The position numbers and the translations under genes were made by a program. A DNA stretch of 63,924 nt from contig DDUR01000089.1 in the NCBI GenBank assembly GCA_002344895.1, positions 1 to 63,924 of the forward strand, written 5' to 3'. Below, in pieces: positions 19,843-28,453 of the stretch; the stretch's first letter is position 1, and every line of letters starts with the position of its first letter. The notes beneath the pieces were generated by a model that worked only from the letters and a program-made list of their open reading frames with translations, was not told where the DNA came from and made no database searches. This stretch comes from Ignavibacteria bacterium UBA2333. GTDB lineage: Bacteria; Bacteroidota; Ignavibacteria; Kapaibacteriales; Kapaibacteriaceae.

Positions 19843-20595
19843 TCAATAGTGACACGTCGAACAGTTGTCCGGGCCAAGTGATGCTTTCTTCGGATGAGGA
19901 ATGCCATCAACATGATGTTTCGGCAGATCCGTCTCCCAACCACCGTAGGCTGGTACCGTAAGGCTCCGGGATTCACCGACTTGAGCGGCAATTGGACGGA
20001 ACACAGCTGCACTGTCCGACATGAACGTCTTCGGATCGTGCAACACGCCCGTAAAGATGCCCGAAATCGGACGAGCACCTACGATTCGTGTTTCCGGATT
20101 GCGGTGACAGTCAAGACACCAACCCATGGTCAGTGACTTGTATTGCGACACTACACCCATTTCTTCAATGGGGCCGTGACAGCTCTTACAGTCGATCTGC
20201 GCACGAATGTGGCGGCTGTGATTAAAGTGCGCATAGTCTGGCACCTTGTGTATTCGCACCCACTCAATCGGTGACCCCGTCTCGTACGACTCGCGCACAA
20301 GTTTGAGTTTCGGGCTCTCGGATTTCACCAGCGTATGACAGTTCATACAGGTCTGTGTTGATGGTACCGGCGAATGTGCCGACACCTCAACTCCCGCATG
20401 ACAGTACTGGCAGTGAATCTGAAGATCACCAGCGTGAAGTTTGTGCGAGAACGGAACGGGCTGCTGCGGACGGTAGCCAACGTCGGCCACGTCATTCCGT
20501 ACTCCGAAATACACGACGAGAAAAACGGCGGCGGCAACCGTCCCGATGACGGCTCCTCCAACCTTTACTCCCATGTCGAACCGGCGTGAAAACAT
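19843..20595 (-). CDS. actA: Alternative complex III pentaheme cytochrome ActA
   Basis: A 250-residue multiheme cytochrome c anchored by one N-terminal helix (VGGAVIGTVAAAVFLVVYFGV). Five CXXCH motifs are present: CQYCH, CMNCH, CKSCH, CLDCH and CSTCH, with extra His residues for bis-His ligation. Five hemes is the number known for ActA. I start it at the ATG at 20595 (MFSRRFDMG); an ATG at 20574 is also possible, and the 38 upstream codons look non-coding. It opens the act block, 73 bases after the small membrane-protein gene. Confidence 0.92.
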   Translation of the reverse strand: MFSRRFDMGVKVGGAVIGTVAAAVFLVVYFGVRNDVADVGYRPQQPVPFSHKLHAGDLQIHCQYCHAGVEVSAHSPVPSTQTCMNCHTLVKSESPKLKLVRESYETGSPIEWVRIHKVPDYAHFNHSRHIRAQIDCKSCHGPIEEMGVVSQYKSLTMGWCLDCHRNPETRIVGARPISGIFTGVLHDPKTFMSDSAAVFRPIAAQVGESRSLTVPAYGGWETDLPKHHVDGIPHPKKASLGPDNCSTCHY

Positions 20596-20668
20596 TCGCC
20601 ACCCTAGCGTTAAAGACGCGCAAAATTGCCGAAATGAAGGGAATTCTTCAACTGATCGTTTCTCTTTC

Positions 20669-20890
20669 TTATCCGCGTCGCATTGCACGCGTCTTTCGAA
20701 CGACGGCAATGGTAAACACGGTTACGATAAAGAGAGGGACGGCCAGCATGAAAAGAACCGACCACGAGTAGGCCTCACCAAGGGATGCGTTGCCGCCTCC
20801 ACCTGAAAAACCGTCCTTACAGGCCGGACACGATAGTGCAGACATCGCCGAAACAATGCCCAACACACCAACAGCAAACAGTCGTTTCAT
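20669..20890 (-). CDS. Small membrane protein in the oxidase/ACIII operon
   Basis: A 73-residue protein with an N-terminal signal or helix (MKRLFAVGVLGIVSAMSA), a conspicuous CPACKDG motif near residue 21, a Gly-rich stretch and a second helix (WSVLFMLAVPLFIVTVFTIAVV) with a basic tail. I do not recognise a named family. The CPAC pair and its place between the copper-assembly genes and actA suggest a role in metal or redox handling during assembly, but that is inference. The ATG at 20890 overlaps the upstream stop as ATGA. Confidence 0.75.
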   Translation of the reverse strand: MKRLFAVGVLGIVSAMSALSCPACKDGFSGGGGNASLGEAYSWSVLFMLAVPLFIVTVFTIAVVRKTRAMRRG

Positions 20891-21318
20891 GAGAACCACC
20901 TGTACAACATGAAGTAGACAAGGACTCCCGTCACACTCACGTACATCCAGATCGGATAGGTCCAGCGTGCAATCCTACGATGTGCTTCAACCTTCATACG
21001 AAGGCCCCGAAGTAACGTCATCGTCGCCAACACCGGAACCGCAGCAGCAAGCACCACATGGGAGATCAACAGTGTAAAGTACACTGGTCTCCAAACACCG
21101 GTGCCAAGAAAAACCCGATTGTATGATCCTGTTGTTGTGTACAAATGCCACTTGTGCAGCAGATAGAACACAAGAAAAACGATACTGATGATGTATGCCG
21201 TAATCATCAGGGCACGATGCCGAGCAATACGTTTGGCAGCTATTTCTCTGCGTGCAAACAAGAGCACAACAAAGGCAATGGCATTCAAACTTGCATTGAC
21301 AGACGGCAACGAATCCAT
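20887..21318 (-). CDS. DUF420 family membrane protein
   Basis: A 143-residue membrane protein with four hydrophobic segments, of the DUF420 family. Relatives such as CtaM in Firmicutes are needed for cytochrome oxidase activity. The family-typical His residues appear in RHRALMITAY, LLHKWHLY, LLISHVVLA and EAHRRIARWTYPIWMYV. It starts directly after the SCO gene stop with no gap and ends in an ATGA overlap with the next gene, so translation is probably coupled. The position supports an oxidase-assembly role. Confidence 0.85.
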   Translation of the reverse strand: MDSLPSVNASLNAIAFVVLLFARREIAAKRIARHRALMITAYIISIVFLVFYLLHKWHLYTTTGSYNRVFLGTGVWRPVYFTLLISHVVLAAAVPVLATMTLLRGLRMKVEAHRRIARWTYPIWMYVSVTGVLVYFMLYRWFS

Positions 21319-21879
21319 TTATCGTAACCCTCCGAGGATGTGTTCAAGTCGGGCCACTTCCCCACTGTCCGAAGCATCGAAATATGCTCGGACGTTCATG
21401 TTGTCGTCAACAAGCACAAGCCGTGTGCTGTGCATGTCTGGTTCATCCGGACGAATCAAGCCAAATCCGGTAGAAATTGTTGATCTCATCGAATCATCAG
21501 GCATTCTCACAAAGTGCCACGAGCCCCTTTTTGCCCCATAACCATCACCATAGGCCTTCATAACCTCCGGTGTATCGGTTGTAGGGTCCGTTGTGATCGA
21601 CACGAAGGTCACCACATCAGAGTACGTACGATGTAAACGTCCGACTTCCGTATTCAACATCGGACAGACCGTTTCACATGTTGTAAAAAAGAAGGAGCCA
21701 ATCCACCATGATCCTCGTAGCGCCGATGCATCAAACGCCTCTCCGTACTGGTCCACTCCACGAAAGTTGGGAATGGGGCGAAGGGGGTTTCCAAGCTCTT
21801 TCTGGACGTCGTTACCACAGGAAACAACAGTGAGGGCTGCGATGATGGTGATGATCGTTCTCAGTGGACGTAGGCCCAC
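21319..21879 (-). CDS. SCO1/SenC family copper chaperone lipoprotein
   Basis: A 186-residue thioredoxin-fold protein of the SCO family, which delivers copper to the CuA site of oxidase subunit II. The copper motif is CETVCP in FFTTCETVCPMLN, and the distal His is in MHSTRLVLVD. A signal peptide ends in a lipobox (LTVVSC), so it is probably a lipoprotein on the periplasmic side. The start is a GTG at 21879 that overlaps the ctaF stop by 19 bases; no better start is visible. It is part of the oxidase operon. Confidence 0.9.
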   Translation of the reverse strand: MGLRPLRTIITIIAALTVVSCGNDVQKELGNPLRPIPNFRGVDQYGEAFDASALRGSWWIGSFFFTTCETVCPMLNTEVGRLHRTYSDVVTFVSITTDPTTDTPEVMKAYGDGYGAKRGSWHFVRMPDDSMRSTISTGFGLIRPDEPDMHSTRLVLVDDNMNVRAYFDASDSGEVARLEHILGGLR

Positions 21880-22172
21880 GATTCGAGAAAGTTCAAGGCA
21901 AAGGAAAGAACGAAGAAAAGAAACACCGGAACGTAGACAAAGAACCGAATCATCGGATTGTCGAACTTCAAGTGCATAAAGATGTACATCACTGCAATCA
22001 CCTTGATGACGGCAATCACAACACCTATGGTGACGTGAAGAATATCACCCGGTGTGCCCCAGTCATGCGGGAATGGCATAGCTGCAGCTCCAACCGTGAG
22101 CAGCGTCAGAATCATGAGGGCGTAAAACACCTTCATGTATTCCTTGATGACGTTTCCGTGATCGTGACCCAT
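21861..22172 (-). CDS. ctaF: Cytochrome c oxidase subunit IV
   Basis: A 103-residue subunit of the prokaryotic COX4/CyoD type with three membrane helices (YALMILTLLTVGAAAM, VTIGVVIAVIKVIAVMYIFMHL, FFVYVPVFLFFVLSFALNFLE). MYIFMHLKFDNP is characteristic. The ATG at 22172 (MGHDHGNVIKEY) was chosen; the reading frame extends upstream into ctaE with no coding character. It stabilises the oxidase. Its 3' end overlaps the SCO gene. Confidence 0.9.
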   Translation of the reverse strand: MGHDHGNVIKEYMKVFYALMILTLLTVGAAAMPFPHDWGTPGDILHVTIGVVIAVIKVIAVMYIFMHLKFDNPMIRFFVYVPVFLFFVLSFALNFLESWAYVH

Positions 22173-22189
22173 GGTACAGTGCTCCTCGC

Positions 22190-22810
22190 TTAGTGGCCAG
22201 CGGCCGTGTGGTACGGAATCATGAGGTAGAGAGCTGGGAAGATGAAGATCCACATAAGGTCAACAAAGTGCCAGTAGAGGCCAAGCACTTCAACCTTAAC
22301 GGGATGATCATAACCTTTTTTTGTGCTCATCTTAAAGAACATGTAGGCCATCGGGATAATACCACCGATAACGTGTAGGGCGTGGAAACCCGTCATCAGG
22401 AAGTAGAAGGAGTAGAACACGGTGTGTCCTTCCTGATGCGGAAAGAGTCCATCATGCCACTTTGCTGAATACTCAAAGTATTTCACGATGAGGAAGCCGA
22501 ATGCTCCTAGGATGGTTAGTCCTAGGAAGAGCCGGGCATTACCACGATTCCCCTTCTCAAGGTTATAGATCGACAGAGCCATCGTCAACGACGAGGCAAT
22601 GAGGATAAATGTATTCGTCAGTGCCATCGGTACACTCAGGTGCGCTGAGCCCTGTCCGAAGATTTCGTAGTTCGCATTACGAAGCACGATAAAGGCACCG
22701 AAGAAGCCCGAGAAGAACATAAGCTCAGAGGCAAGGAAGGCCCACATGGCAAGTTTACCATGAGGAATCTTCGTCACTGGCTCATGTGCAAGATTCAAAG
22801 CGGAAGACAT
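22190..22810 (-). CDS. ctaE: Cytochrome c oxidase subunit III
   Basis: A 206-residue, five-helix subunit III. Diagnostic segments are KLAMWAFLASELMFFSGFFGAFIVLR near residue 19 and TGFHALHVIGGIIPMAYMF near residue 139, ending in LYWHFVDLMWIFIFPALYL. It carries no metal and is thought to protect the active site and proton uptake. The length fits short bacterial forms. It lies between ctaB and ctaF in the oxidase operon. Confidence 0.94.
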   Translation of the reverse strand: MSSALNLAHEPVTKIPHGKLAMWAFLASELMFFSGFFGAFIVLRNANYEIFGQGSAHLSVPMALTNTFILIASSLTMALSIYNLEKGNRGNARLFLGLTILGAFGFLIVKYFEYSAKWHDGLFPHQEGHTVFYSFYFLMTGFHALHVIGGIIPMAYMFFKMSTKKGYDHPVKVEVLGLYWHFVDLMWIFIFPALYLMIPYHTAAGH

Positions 22811-22838
22811 GCTGCTACCCGAATGATGGATCGTTGTG

Positions 22839-23792
22839 TCATTGTTTATCGAGGATCATGAGGAGGAACACTCCCATGAGAACGGCATACGACGTCAGAA
22901 GAACGCGGCGCGCTGCCGCATTTGTCCCACGTCGAGAAAACCGTACGGCTTCAACTGTCATCCACAGCCCCAGAATACCAGCACCAACGGCATACAGTGG
23001 ACCTGTAACGCCGAGGATGGTTGGTACCATCGCTGAAAGCAGTGTGAGGACACTTGTGATTGTTGTCTGAATTCCCAGCGCAATGTGATTGTCGTCACGC
23101 ACAGCGCGTAAAACAAATCCGCCAGCTCTGTAGTCACCACGATACATCCATGACAAGGCATAGAAGTGTGGTAACTGCCAGAAGAAGAGGATTGCAAAGA
23201 GTGACCACGCTACAGGATCCATCGATCCTGTGACGGCCGTCCAGCCACCAGCAAAGGGTAAGGCGCCTGGAATTCCGCCGATGACAACGGCAAGTGAGCT
23301 CTTACGTTTGAGTGGCGTATAGACAACGACGTAGGACAACCATGTGATGATGGCAAGGACAACCGTCAACATGTTTGTCATTGATAACGCAGCAAGTCCA
23401 CCAACCGTGAGCACTGCCGAGAATATCCATGCCGACGGCACAGAAATCCGTCCAGCAGGAATTGGTCGGCTTGACGTACGCTTCATACGCGCATCAGCAT
23501 CACGCTCAACAATGTGATTGGCTACACAGCTACCTGCTGAAACTGCAAGTGCTCCTGCCATTGTGGCCGTAAAGTGTAACCAATTGTCGAGTGACGAGGC
23601 ATATCCAACAAAGTCACCGGGCACTGCGAGATAATATCCCGCCAGTGTGCTTAAGGCAACCATCTGTGTGATGCCTGGTTTTGTCAGCTCATAGTATGAG
23701 CGCAGACGCGATACATCAACAGCCGCTACCTGTGTGCTCTCTGCAACGTCAACGGTCTCTACCGTTACAGCCATGTCCTGTTTCGTGCTCAT
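22839..23792 (-). CDS. ctaB: Protoheme IX farnesyltransferase (heme O synthase)
   Basis: A 317-residue UbiA-type membrane prenyltransferase that converts heme B to heme O with farnesyl diphosphate. The Asp-rich catalytic motifs are visible as NHIVERDADARMKRTSSRP near residue 98 and YRGDYRAGG near residue 217. It has about nine hydrophobic helices. The ATG overlaps the ctaA stop as ATGA, so heme O and heme A synthases are translationally coupled. It supplies heme A for the ctaD product. Confidence 0.94.
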   Translation of the reverse strand: MSTKQDMAVTVETVDVAESTQVAAVDVSRLRSYYELTKPGITQMVALSTLAGYYLAVPGDFVGYASSLDNWLHFTATMAGALAVSAGSCVANHIVERDADARMKRTSSRPIPAGRISVPSAWIFSAVLTVGGLAALSMTNMLTVVLAIITWLSYVVVYTPLKRKSSLAVVIGGIPGALPFAGGWTAVTGSMDPVAWSLFAILFFWQLPHFYALSWMYRGDYRAGGFVLRAVRDDNHIALGIQTTITSVLTLLSAMVPTILGVTGPLYAVGAGILGLWMTVEAVRFSRRGTNAAARRVLLTSYAVLMGVFLLMILDKQ

Positions 23793-24940
23793 GACTGCAC
23801 TGCCCTTCCTACACCAAGATCAGGTGACGTAGCAACCGTCCTGCGCTGTGGAGCAGCAGCTGACGAAGCGGAGAACATGGTAAATGTGTTCAGGACGACA
23901 AGGAGTACACCTGTCATCACATGTAACGTTGTTACCAACTCTCCTCGGTACGTCCAGAGAATGGCCGCACCAAGGAAGATCTGGACACCGACAAGTAGCG
24001 CTGCCATAATGGTTGTACCACGACGGTACCGAACCACTTGCAGGATGATCATCGCAGCCACAACGTAGGCCATGGTGCGATGGACAAAATGAATGACTAC
24101 CTGAGAGTACGCCCACAAATCAGCTGTCGGGAAAAACTCCGTTTCACTCCATGCCGGCCATACCATACTCACACCCCATGCATCGGTGTGCCTGGTAAGA
24201 GCCCCCAAGAAGAACTGAACAACGGTAACGAGCCATGTTGCCATGACGAGTTTCCGTGTGCCTGCCGACAGAGTGTTACGCACCGTTCCTGCTCGATACG
24301 ATGCTGATGTCAGGTAAACAATTCCAAGAATCGTAATCAGAAAAACTTCGGCAAGCATTCCATGGGTTGTGCTTGTCCAGTCTGGCAGATTGTTCCGTAC
24401 GGTATATCCACCAAAACATGCTTGCAGACACACTCCGGCAAAGGCAGCCTGCGACAACCAATGAATACGAACGATGTCCTGCGATCTGACGGCCTTCGTA
24501 AAAAAGATTGCCATCAGAATCGCAAGTCCGGCCATCACCAGTTCCGTAAACACGGATGGCATGGAGTTGATGCCGACGATTGCCGTAGCAACGGTGAGAA
24601 ATACTGCAGTGTCAATGGCAAGTATTGTCCAACCACCCCGACGTTCTGACGGTGTAGCACGTAACGTAAAGGCCATGAGTACAACCGTGACCAAACCCAC
24701 AACACTGGCATAGAGCCGGTGTCCGTGTTCCCAGAATCGATCACTCTGCCACAACCATTCACTTGGATGGTACGTAAGCATTGGCGCAGCGTTTGACGTC
24801 GGCCAATCCGGGAACGCCATACCACTGCGTGTTGAATTAACATGACCACCCCAGACGATAAGTCCGAACGTCATCACAGCCAGCACCAACGCAAGTCGGT
24901 GCAGGGTAATCCACGATCGATCGTCAGTTCGTGATGTCAT
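23789..24940 (-). CDS. ctaA: Heme A synthase (CtaA/COX15)
   Basis: A 383-residue membrane enzyme that oxidises the C8 methyl of heme O to give heme A. Two similar four-helix halves are visible, with His ligands in FWEHGHRLYAS and TTHGML (first half) and HFVHRTMAYV and TTLHVMTG (second half). WGGHVNSTRSGMAFPDWP near residue 33 is strongly conserved. The ATG at 24940 was taken as the start; a TTG lies 9 bases upstream. It overlaps ctaB and sits 32 bases after ctaD. Confidence 0.93.
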   Translation of the reverse strand: MTSRTDDRSWITLHRLALVLAVMTFGLIVWGGHVNSTRSGMAFPDWPTSNAAPMLTYHPSEWLWQSDRFWEHGHRLYASVVGLVTVVLMAFTLRATPSERRGGWTILAIDTAVFLTVATAIVGINSMPSVFTELVMAGLAILMAIFFTKAVRSQDIVRIHWLSQAAFAGVCLQACFGGYTVRNNLPDWTSTTHGMLAEVFLITILGIVYLTSASYRAGTVRNTLSAGTRKLVMATWLVTVVQFFLGALTRHTDAWGVSMVWPAWSETEFFPTADLWAYSQVVIHFVHRTMAYVVAAMIILQVVRYRRGTTIMAALLVGVQIFLGAAILWTYRGELVTTLHVMTGVLLVVLNTFTMFSASSAAAPQRRTVATSPDLGVGRAVQS

Positions 24941-24972
24941 GTTCAACAATGGGATGTGCTCGTCGTAATCGT

Positions 24973-26835
24973 TTAGTGAGCGCCAAAGACGTTTTCGTCG
25001 TCCTTCACAGCAACCGTGTGGTGATGGACACTGATCGACTTACCTGGCTCCCATTGTGGCCAGTAATCAAGATCACGTCCTTCAACACCGTACTCGTATG
25101 GTCCACGATACACCGTGATGTCACGATCAAAGTTGCCGTGTCCCGGATGTGCCGGTGCAGCCCACTCAAGTGTATTCGCTCTCCATGGATTCCGTGGTGC
25201 CTTACGTCCCCACTTGAGTGACCACAGAATGTTGCCCACAAGCAGAAGCTGACTGAAACCGAGACCGATAGCTGAAAGAGTGATAAACTCATTCATACCC
25301 GACAGTCCCTTGAGGAAGTCATACACGTTCGGATCATAGATCCGACGCATGTGGCCCGCTACACCAAGAACGTGCATAGGGAAGAATGTCAGGTTAAACG
25401 TGAGGAACGTCCAGAAGAAGTGGCGACGTCCCCATGTTTCCGACAACATCTTGCCGTACATCTTCGGGAACCAGTAGTAAATACCGGCAAAGATTCCGAA
25501 GAGTGATCCACCAAAGAGTACGTAGTGGATGTGAGCAACAATGAAGTATGTGTCGTGAATGTAGATGTCAACCGGTGCCGATGCCATAAAGATACCCGAC
25601 AAGCCACCGATGATAAACATCGATACAAAGGCAAGGGCATTTAACATGGCCGAGCTGAAGCGAATGTTTCCGCGCCAGAGTGTTCCCAACCAGTTAAAGA
25701 CTTTAATCGACGAAGGAACGGCAATAACAATCGTGGACAACATAAACGTTGTGCCGAGTAACGGATTCATGCCCGACTGGAACATGTGGTGTCCCCAGAC
25801 GATGAAACCAAGGAAGGCAATTCCACCAATGGCGAACACCATTGCCTTGTATCCGTAGATCGGCTTCCGTGCAAACGTTGCCAACACATCTGATACAATT
25901 CCCATGAGCGGCAGAATCATGATGTATACAGCCGGGTGGGAGTAGAACCAGAAAATGTGTTGCCACAGAATTGGTTGTCCTGAACCTGCACTCAAAGGAT
26001 GTGCAGCATTCGTAACGAGGTTGTCAGGAAGGAAGAAGCTCGTATGGAAGAAGTTGTCGAAGAACAACATCGCCAAACCCGAAGCGAGAACCGGTGTTCC
26101 CAGCGTGATGATGATGGCCGTAATGAAGAGTCCCCACACCGTCAACGGCATATCAAACAACTTCATGCCCTTGGCACGTTTGTTCAGGACCGTTGTAACG
26201 TAGTTGACGGCACCCATAATCGATGAGAAGCCGATGAGGAAGAGTGAGATAAGCCACAAGGTCTGTCCACTCAACGACATTGCGTCAAGTGACGTATTAG
26301 CCGATAACGGCGGATAACTTGTCCATCCTGCCGCTGCATATCCATTCGGCGTAAATGCTCCCGCCATCATGATTAAACCGGCCGGCGGTACAAGCCAGAA
26401 CGACCACATGTTAAGTCGTGGTAGGGCCATGTCGTCTGTACCCAGCATCAGCGGAATACAGAAGTTTCCGAACATGCCGACGGCCAACGGAATGATCACA
26501 AAGAAAATCATGATCGTTCCGTGCATCGACAGTAACTGAGCGTAAAACTCAGGTGTGATGACACCGCTTGCTGGCTCCGTTACCCACGTGTCCGGCAGGA
26601 TACTGCCAATCACAGGAACAGGTTCGCCTGGATAGGCCAGCTGCCAGCGGATAAACAACGCGAATGCTCCACCTACAAAGAGGAAGAACAACGACGTGAT
26701 CATAAACTGTTTTGCGATGACCTTGTGGTCCGTCGAAAACAGATACTTCCGATACCACGGTAGTTCGTGATGATGGTCGTGCGCGTGCTCGTCGTGATGA
26801 CTGTCGACGTGCGTTTCGATGGTTGCCGTGCTCAT
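24973..26835 (-). CDS. ctaD: Cytochrome c oxidase subunit I (A2-type)
   Basis: A 620-residue heme-copper oxidase catalytic subunit with twelve or more helices. The heme A and CuB His ligands appear in SMHGTIMIFFV, FWFYSHPAVYIMILP, GHHMFQSG and YFIVAHIHYVLFGG. The segment YSHPAVY replaces the Glu-containing HPEVY of A1 enzymes; the Tyr-Ser pair marks the A2 subtype, as in Rhodothermus. The N-terminus is His-rich (HDEHAHDHHHELP). It reduces oxygen to water while pumping protons. It follows ctaC in the operon. Confidence 0.96.
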   Translation of the reverse strand: MSTATIETHVDSHHDEHAHDHHHELPWYRKYLFSTDHKVIAKQFMITSLFFLFVGGAFALFIRWQLAYPGEPVPVIGSILPDTWVTEPASGVITPEFYAQLLSMHGTIMIFFVIIPLAVGMFGNFCIPLMLGTDDMALPRLNMWSFWLVPPAGLIMMAGAFTPNGYAAAGWTSYPPLSANTSLDAMSLSGQTLWLISLFLIGFSSIMGAVNYVTTVLNKRAKGMKLFDMPLTVWGLFITAIIITLGTPVLASGLAMLFFDNFFHTSFFLPDNLVTNAAHPLSAGSGQPILWQHIFWFYSHPAVYIMILPLMGIVSDVLATFARKPIYGYKAMVFAIGGIAFLGFIVWGHHMFQSGMNPLLGTTFMLSTIVIAVPSSIKVFNWLGTLWRGNIRFSSAMLNALAFVSMFIIGGLSGIFMASAPVDIYIHDTYFIVAHIHYVLFGGSLFGIFAGIYYWFPKMYGKMLSETWGRRHFFWTFLTFNLTFFPMHVLGVAGHMRRIYDPNVYDFLKGLSGMNEFITLSAIGLGFSQLLLVGNILWSLKWGRKAPRNPWRANTLEWAAPAHPGHGNFDRDITVYRGPYEYGVEGRDLDYWPQWEPGKSISVHHHTVAVKDDENVFGAH

Positions 26836-26864
26836 GACCTAATGCTCCTGGTTCCGATGTTCAA

Positions 26865-27713
26865 TTAGCGTAGTGATGCCACAGTCTGCGTTGTGTCCGC
26901 AGCTGGTTCGGGAGTTGGCTGAGGCGAGCGTGCAGCCTTAACCTCGGCATCCTTCTGATCGAGCCACTTATCGTACTCTGCCTTACCAAGTACCATGTAC
27001 TCGGCACGCATGGCGTAATGACCGCCACCGCAGAGTTCCGCGCAGGCGAGCTCGTACTTACCGGTCTTAAAGAGATTGTACCAGATTGTCATCCATGTGC
27101 CAGGAACGACATCCTGCTTCACACGGGCATGCGGAAGGAAAAATGAGTGCAGTACATCGATCGATGATCCGCGCATGACGATGTTGGCATTTACCGGCAC
27201 ACGGAACTGGTTTTCCGTCATGAAGTCGTCCAGACCTGATGGATCGTTCGTATCGCGACCAAAAGGATTTGTTGCCGACATCAGTGAACGTGCCTGGCGG
27301 TCAGTAAATGCGTTACGACCAAACTTGCCGTCCGCGCCTGGATACAGGAAGTACCAGCCAAACTGTTTGCCAAGAACGAGCACCTCAACGTCTGGTGTTG
27401 GCACTTTCTTGGAATACTTCGTGAGTTCCCAGATTCCATCTGAATACACACCCAGCGCAGCAAAAAGAATCGTCGGAAGGATGGTCCACGTTACTTCCAC
27501 GATGTTGTTGCCGTGGTAGTTGTATCCGCGGCGTTCCGGACGGAACCGATACTTCACGAGAAAGAATGCCATGATGCCGAACGTGAGGAAGAAGATCCCC
27601 ACACACAGCCAGTAAATCACGGCAAAGAGCGCGTCGAGCTCGTCACCGAAGGTTGAGATATTCTCCGGAAACCACCGGAGCATATCAAACGAAGCAATGA
27701 TGGCGTCCATCAT
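26865..27713 (-). CDS. ctaC: Cytochrome c oxidase subunit II
   Basis: A 282-residue subunit II with two N-terminal membrane helices and a periplasmic cupredoxin domain. The CuA site is complete: H in DVLHSFFLP and CAELCGGGHYAM, which supplies two Cys, a His and a Met. There is no fused cytochrome c domain; the separate cytochrome c gene directly upstream may play that part. The ATG at 27713 (MMDAIIASF) was chosen because extending the frame would overlap the upstream gene with non-coding-like text. A GGGGC-type motif lies in the gap at 27751-27764. Confidence 0.94.
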   Translation of the reverse strand: MMDAIIASFDMLRWFPENISTFGDELDALFAVIYWLCVGIFFLTFGIMAFFLVKYRFRPERRGYNYHGNNIVEVTWTILPTILFAALGVYSDGIWELTKYSKKVPTPDVEVLVLGKQFGWYFLYPGADGKFGRNAFTDRQARSLMSATNPFGRDTNDPSGLDDFMTENQFRVPVNANIVMRGSSIDVLHSFFLPHARVKQDVVPGTWMTIWYNLFKTGKYELACAELCGGGHYAMRAEYMVLGKAEYDKWLDQKDAEVKAARSPQPTPEPAADTTQTVASLR

Positions 27714-27765
27714 AGATGCTGTACTCCAAATCGATGTCGTTGTCGGGAAAGGGGCAAACGGGGCG

Positions 27766-28314
27766 TCACTGGAGTTCAGCCTCGGTGAACGGAACAACTC
27801 GGGAAGCCGTTGCCTCGCGGACGGACTTTACGTCGTCAGGCGTAATCGCACCAGCTCCGTTACCAAAGGCCGAACGCACATAGGTCAGAACATCAGCAAT
27901 CTCCTGATCGCTGAGCTGATCCTTCCATGCGGCCATCTGACCGTTGATTTGCACACCATTACGTTCAATCGGCCCACGAAGACCGTGCAGAACAATCTTG
28001 ATCGGTGCACCGGCATCTCCCGTGGCTAAAGCCGAGCCGGCAAGAGGCGGAATATTATTGGCGGGGACACCCTTCCCGTTGCCAAGGTGGCAGGCAGCGC
28101 AGATACGGCCGTATACTGCCTTTCCTGGACCACCGGCATCGGCACCGCCAGCAGCGGCGGCCTTTGCGGCGTCGGGATCAACCCATACTGGGTCGTCGCC
28201 ATAGGAGGTAAAGAAGCCTCTGATGTTGCAACCGGAGACAAGGAGGGCGATACTGAGTATCGCAAGCGAGCGTACAAAAAGCACGCCTCGCGAATGGGGA
28301 CGTGATGTCACCAT
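27766..28314 (-). CDS. Class I cytochrome c lipoprotein
   Basis: A 182-residue monoheme cytochrome c with the heme motif CAACH near residue 73 and a likely Met ligand in INGQMAAWKDQLSDQE. The N-terminus is a basic, hydrophobic signal ending in the lipobox LLVSGC, so it is probably lipid-anchored in the periplasm. It is the first gene of the long respiratory operon and is the probable electron carrier between alternative complex III and the oxidase (inference from position). The ATG at 28314 is preferred; another ATG is at 28350. Confidence 0.88.
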   Translation of the reverse strand: MVTSRPHSRGVLFVRSLAILSIALLVSGCNIRGFFTSYGDDPVWVDPDAAKAAAAGGADAGGPGKAVYGRICAACHLGNGKGVPANNIPPLAGSALATGDAGAPIKIVLHGLRGPIERNGVQINGQMAAWKDQLSDQEIADVLTYVRSAFGNGAGAITPDDVKSVREATASRVVPFTEAELQ

Positions 28315-28453
28315 GCGGGAGGATCCTTCTGGAGAATGATGATCGTCCATTGCCAAAGCGCCCGAAAATACGCCAGGGCGGTCACGTAGAAAAGTGACGA
28401 CGGTGCAGCGATCCCTGAAGAGGACACAAAAACACTACGAATGAGCGATAAGT

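Noticed and set aside
28315..28453. Promoter of the long respiratory operon
   Set aside because: A promoter must be near, but no TAnnTTTG box or -35/-10 pair is convincing, so none is annotated.
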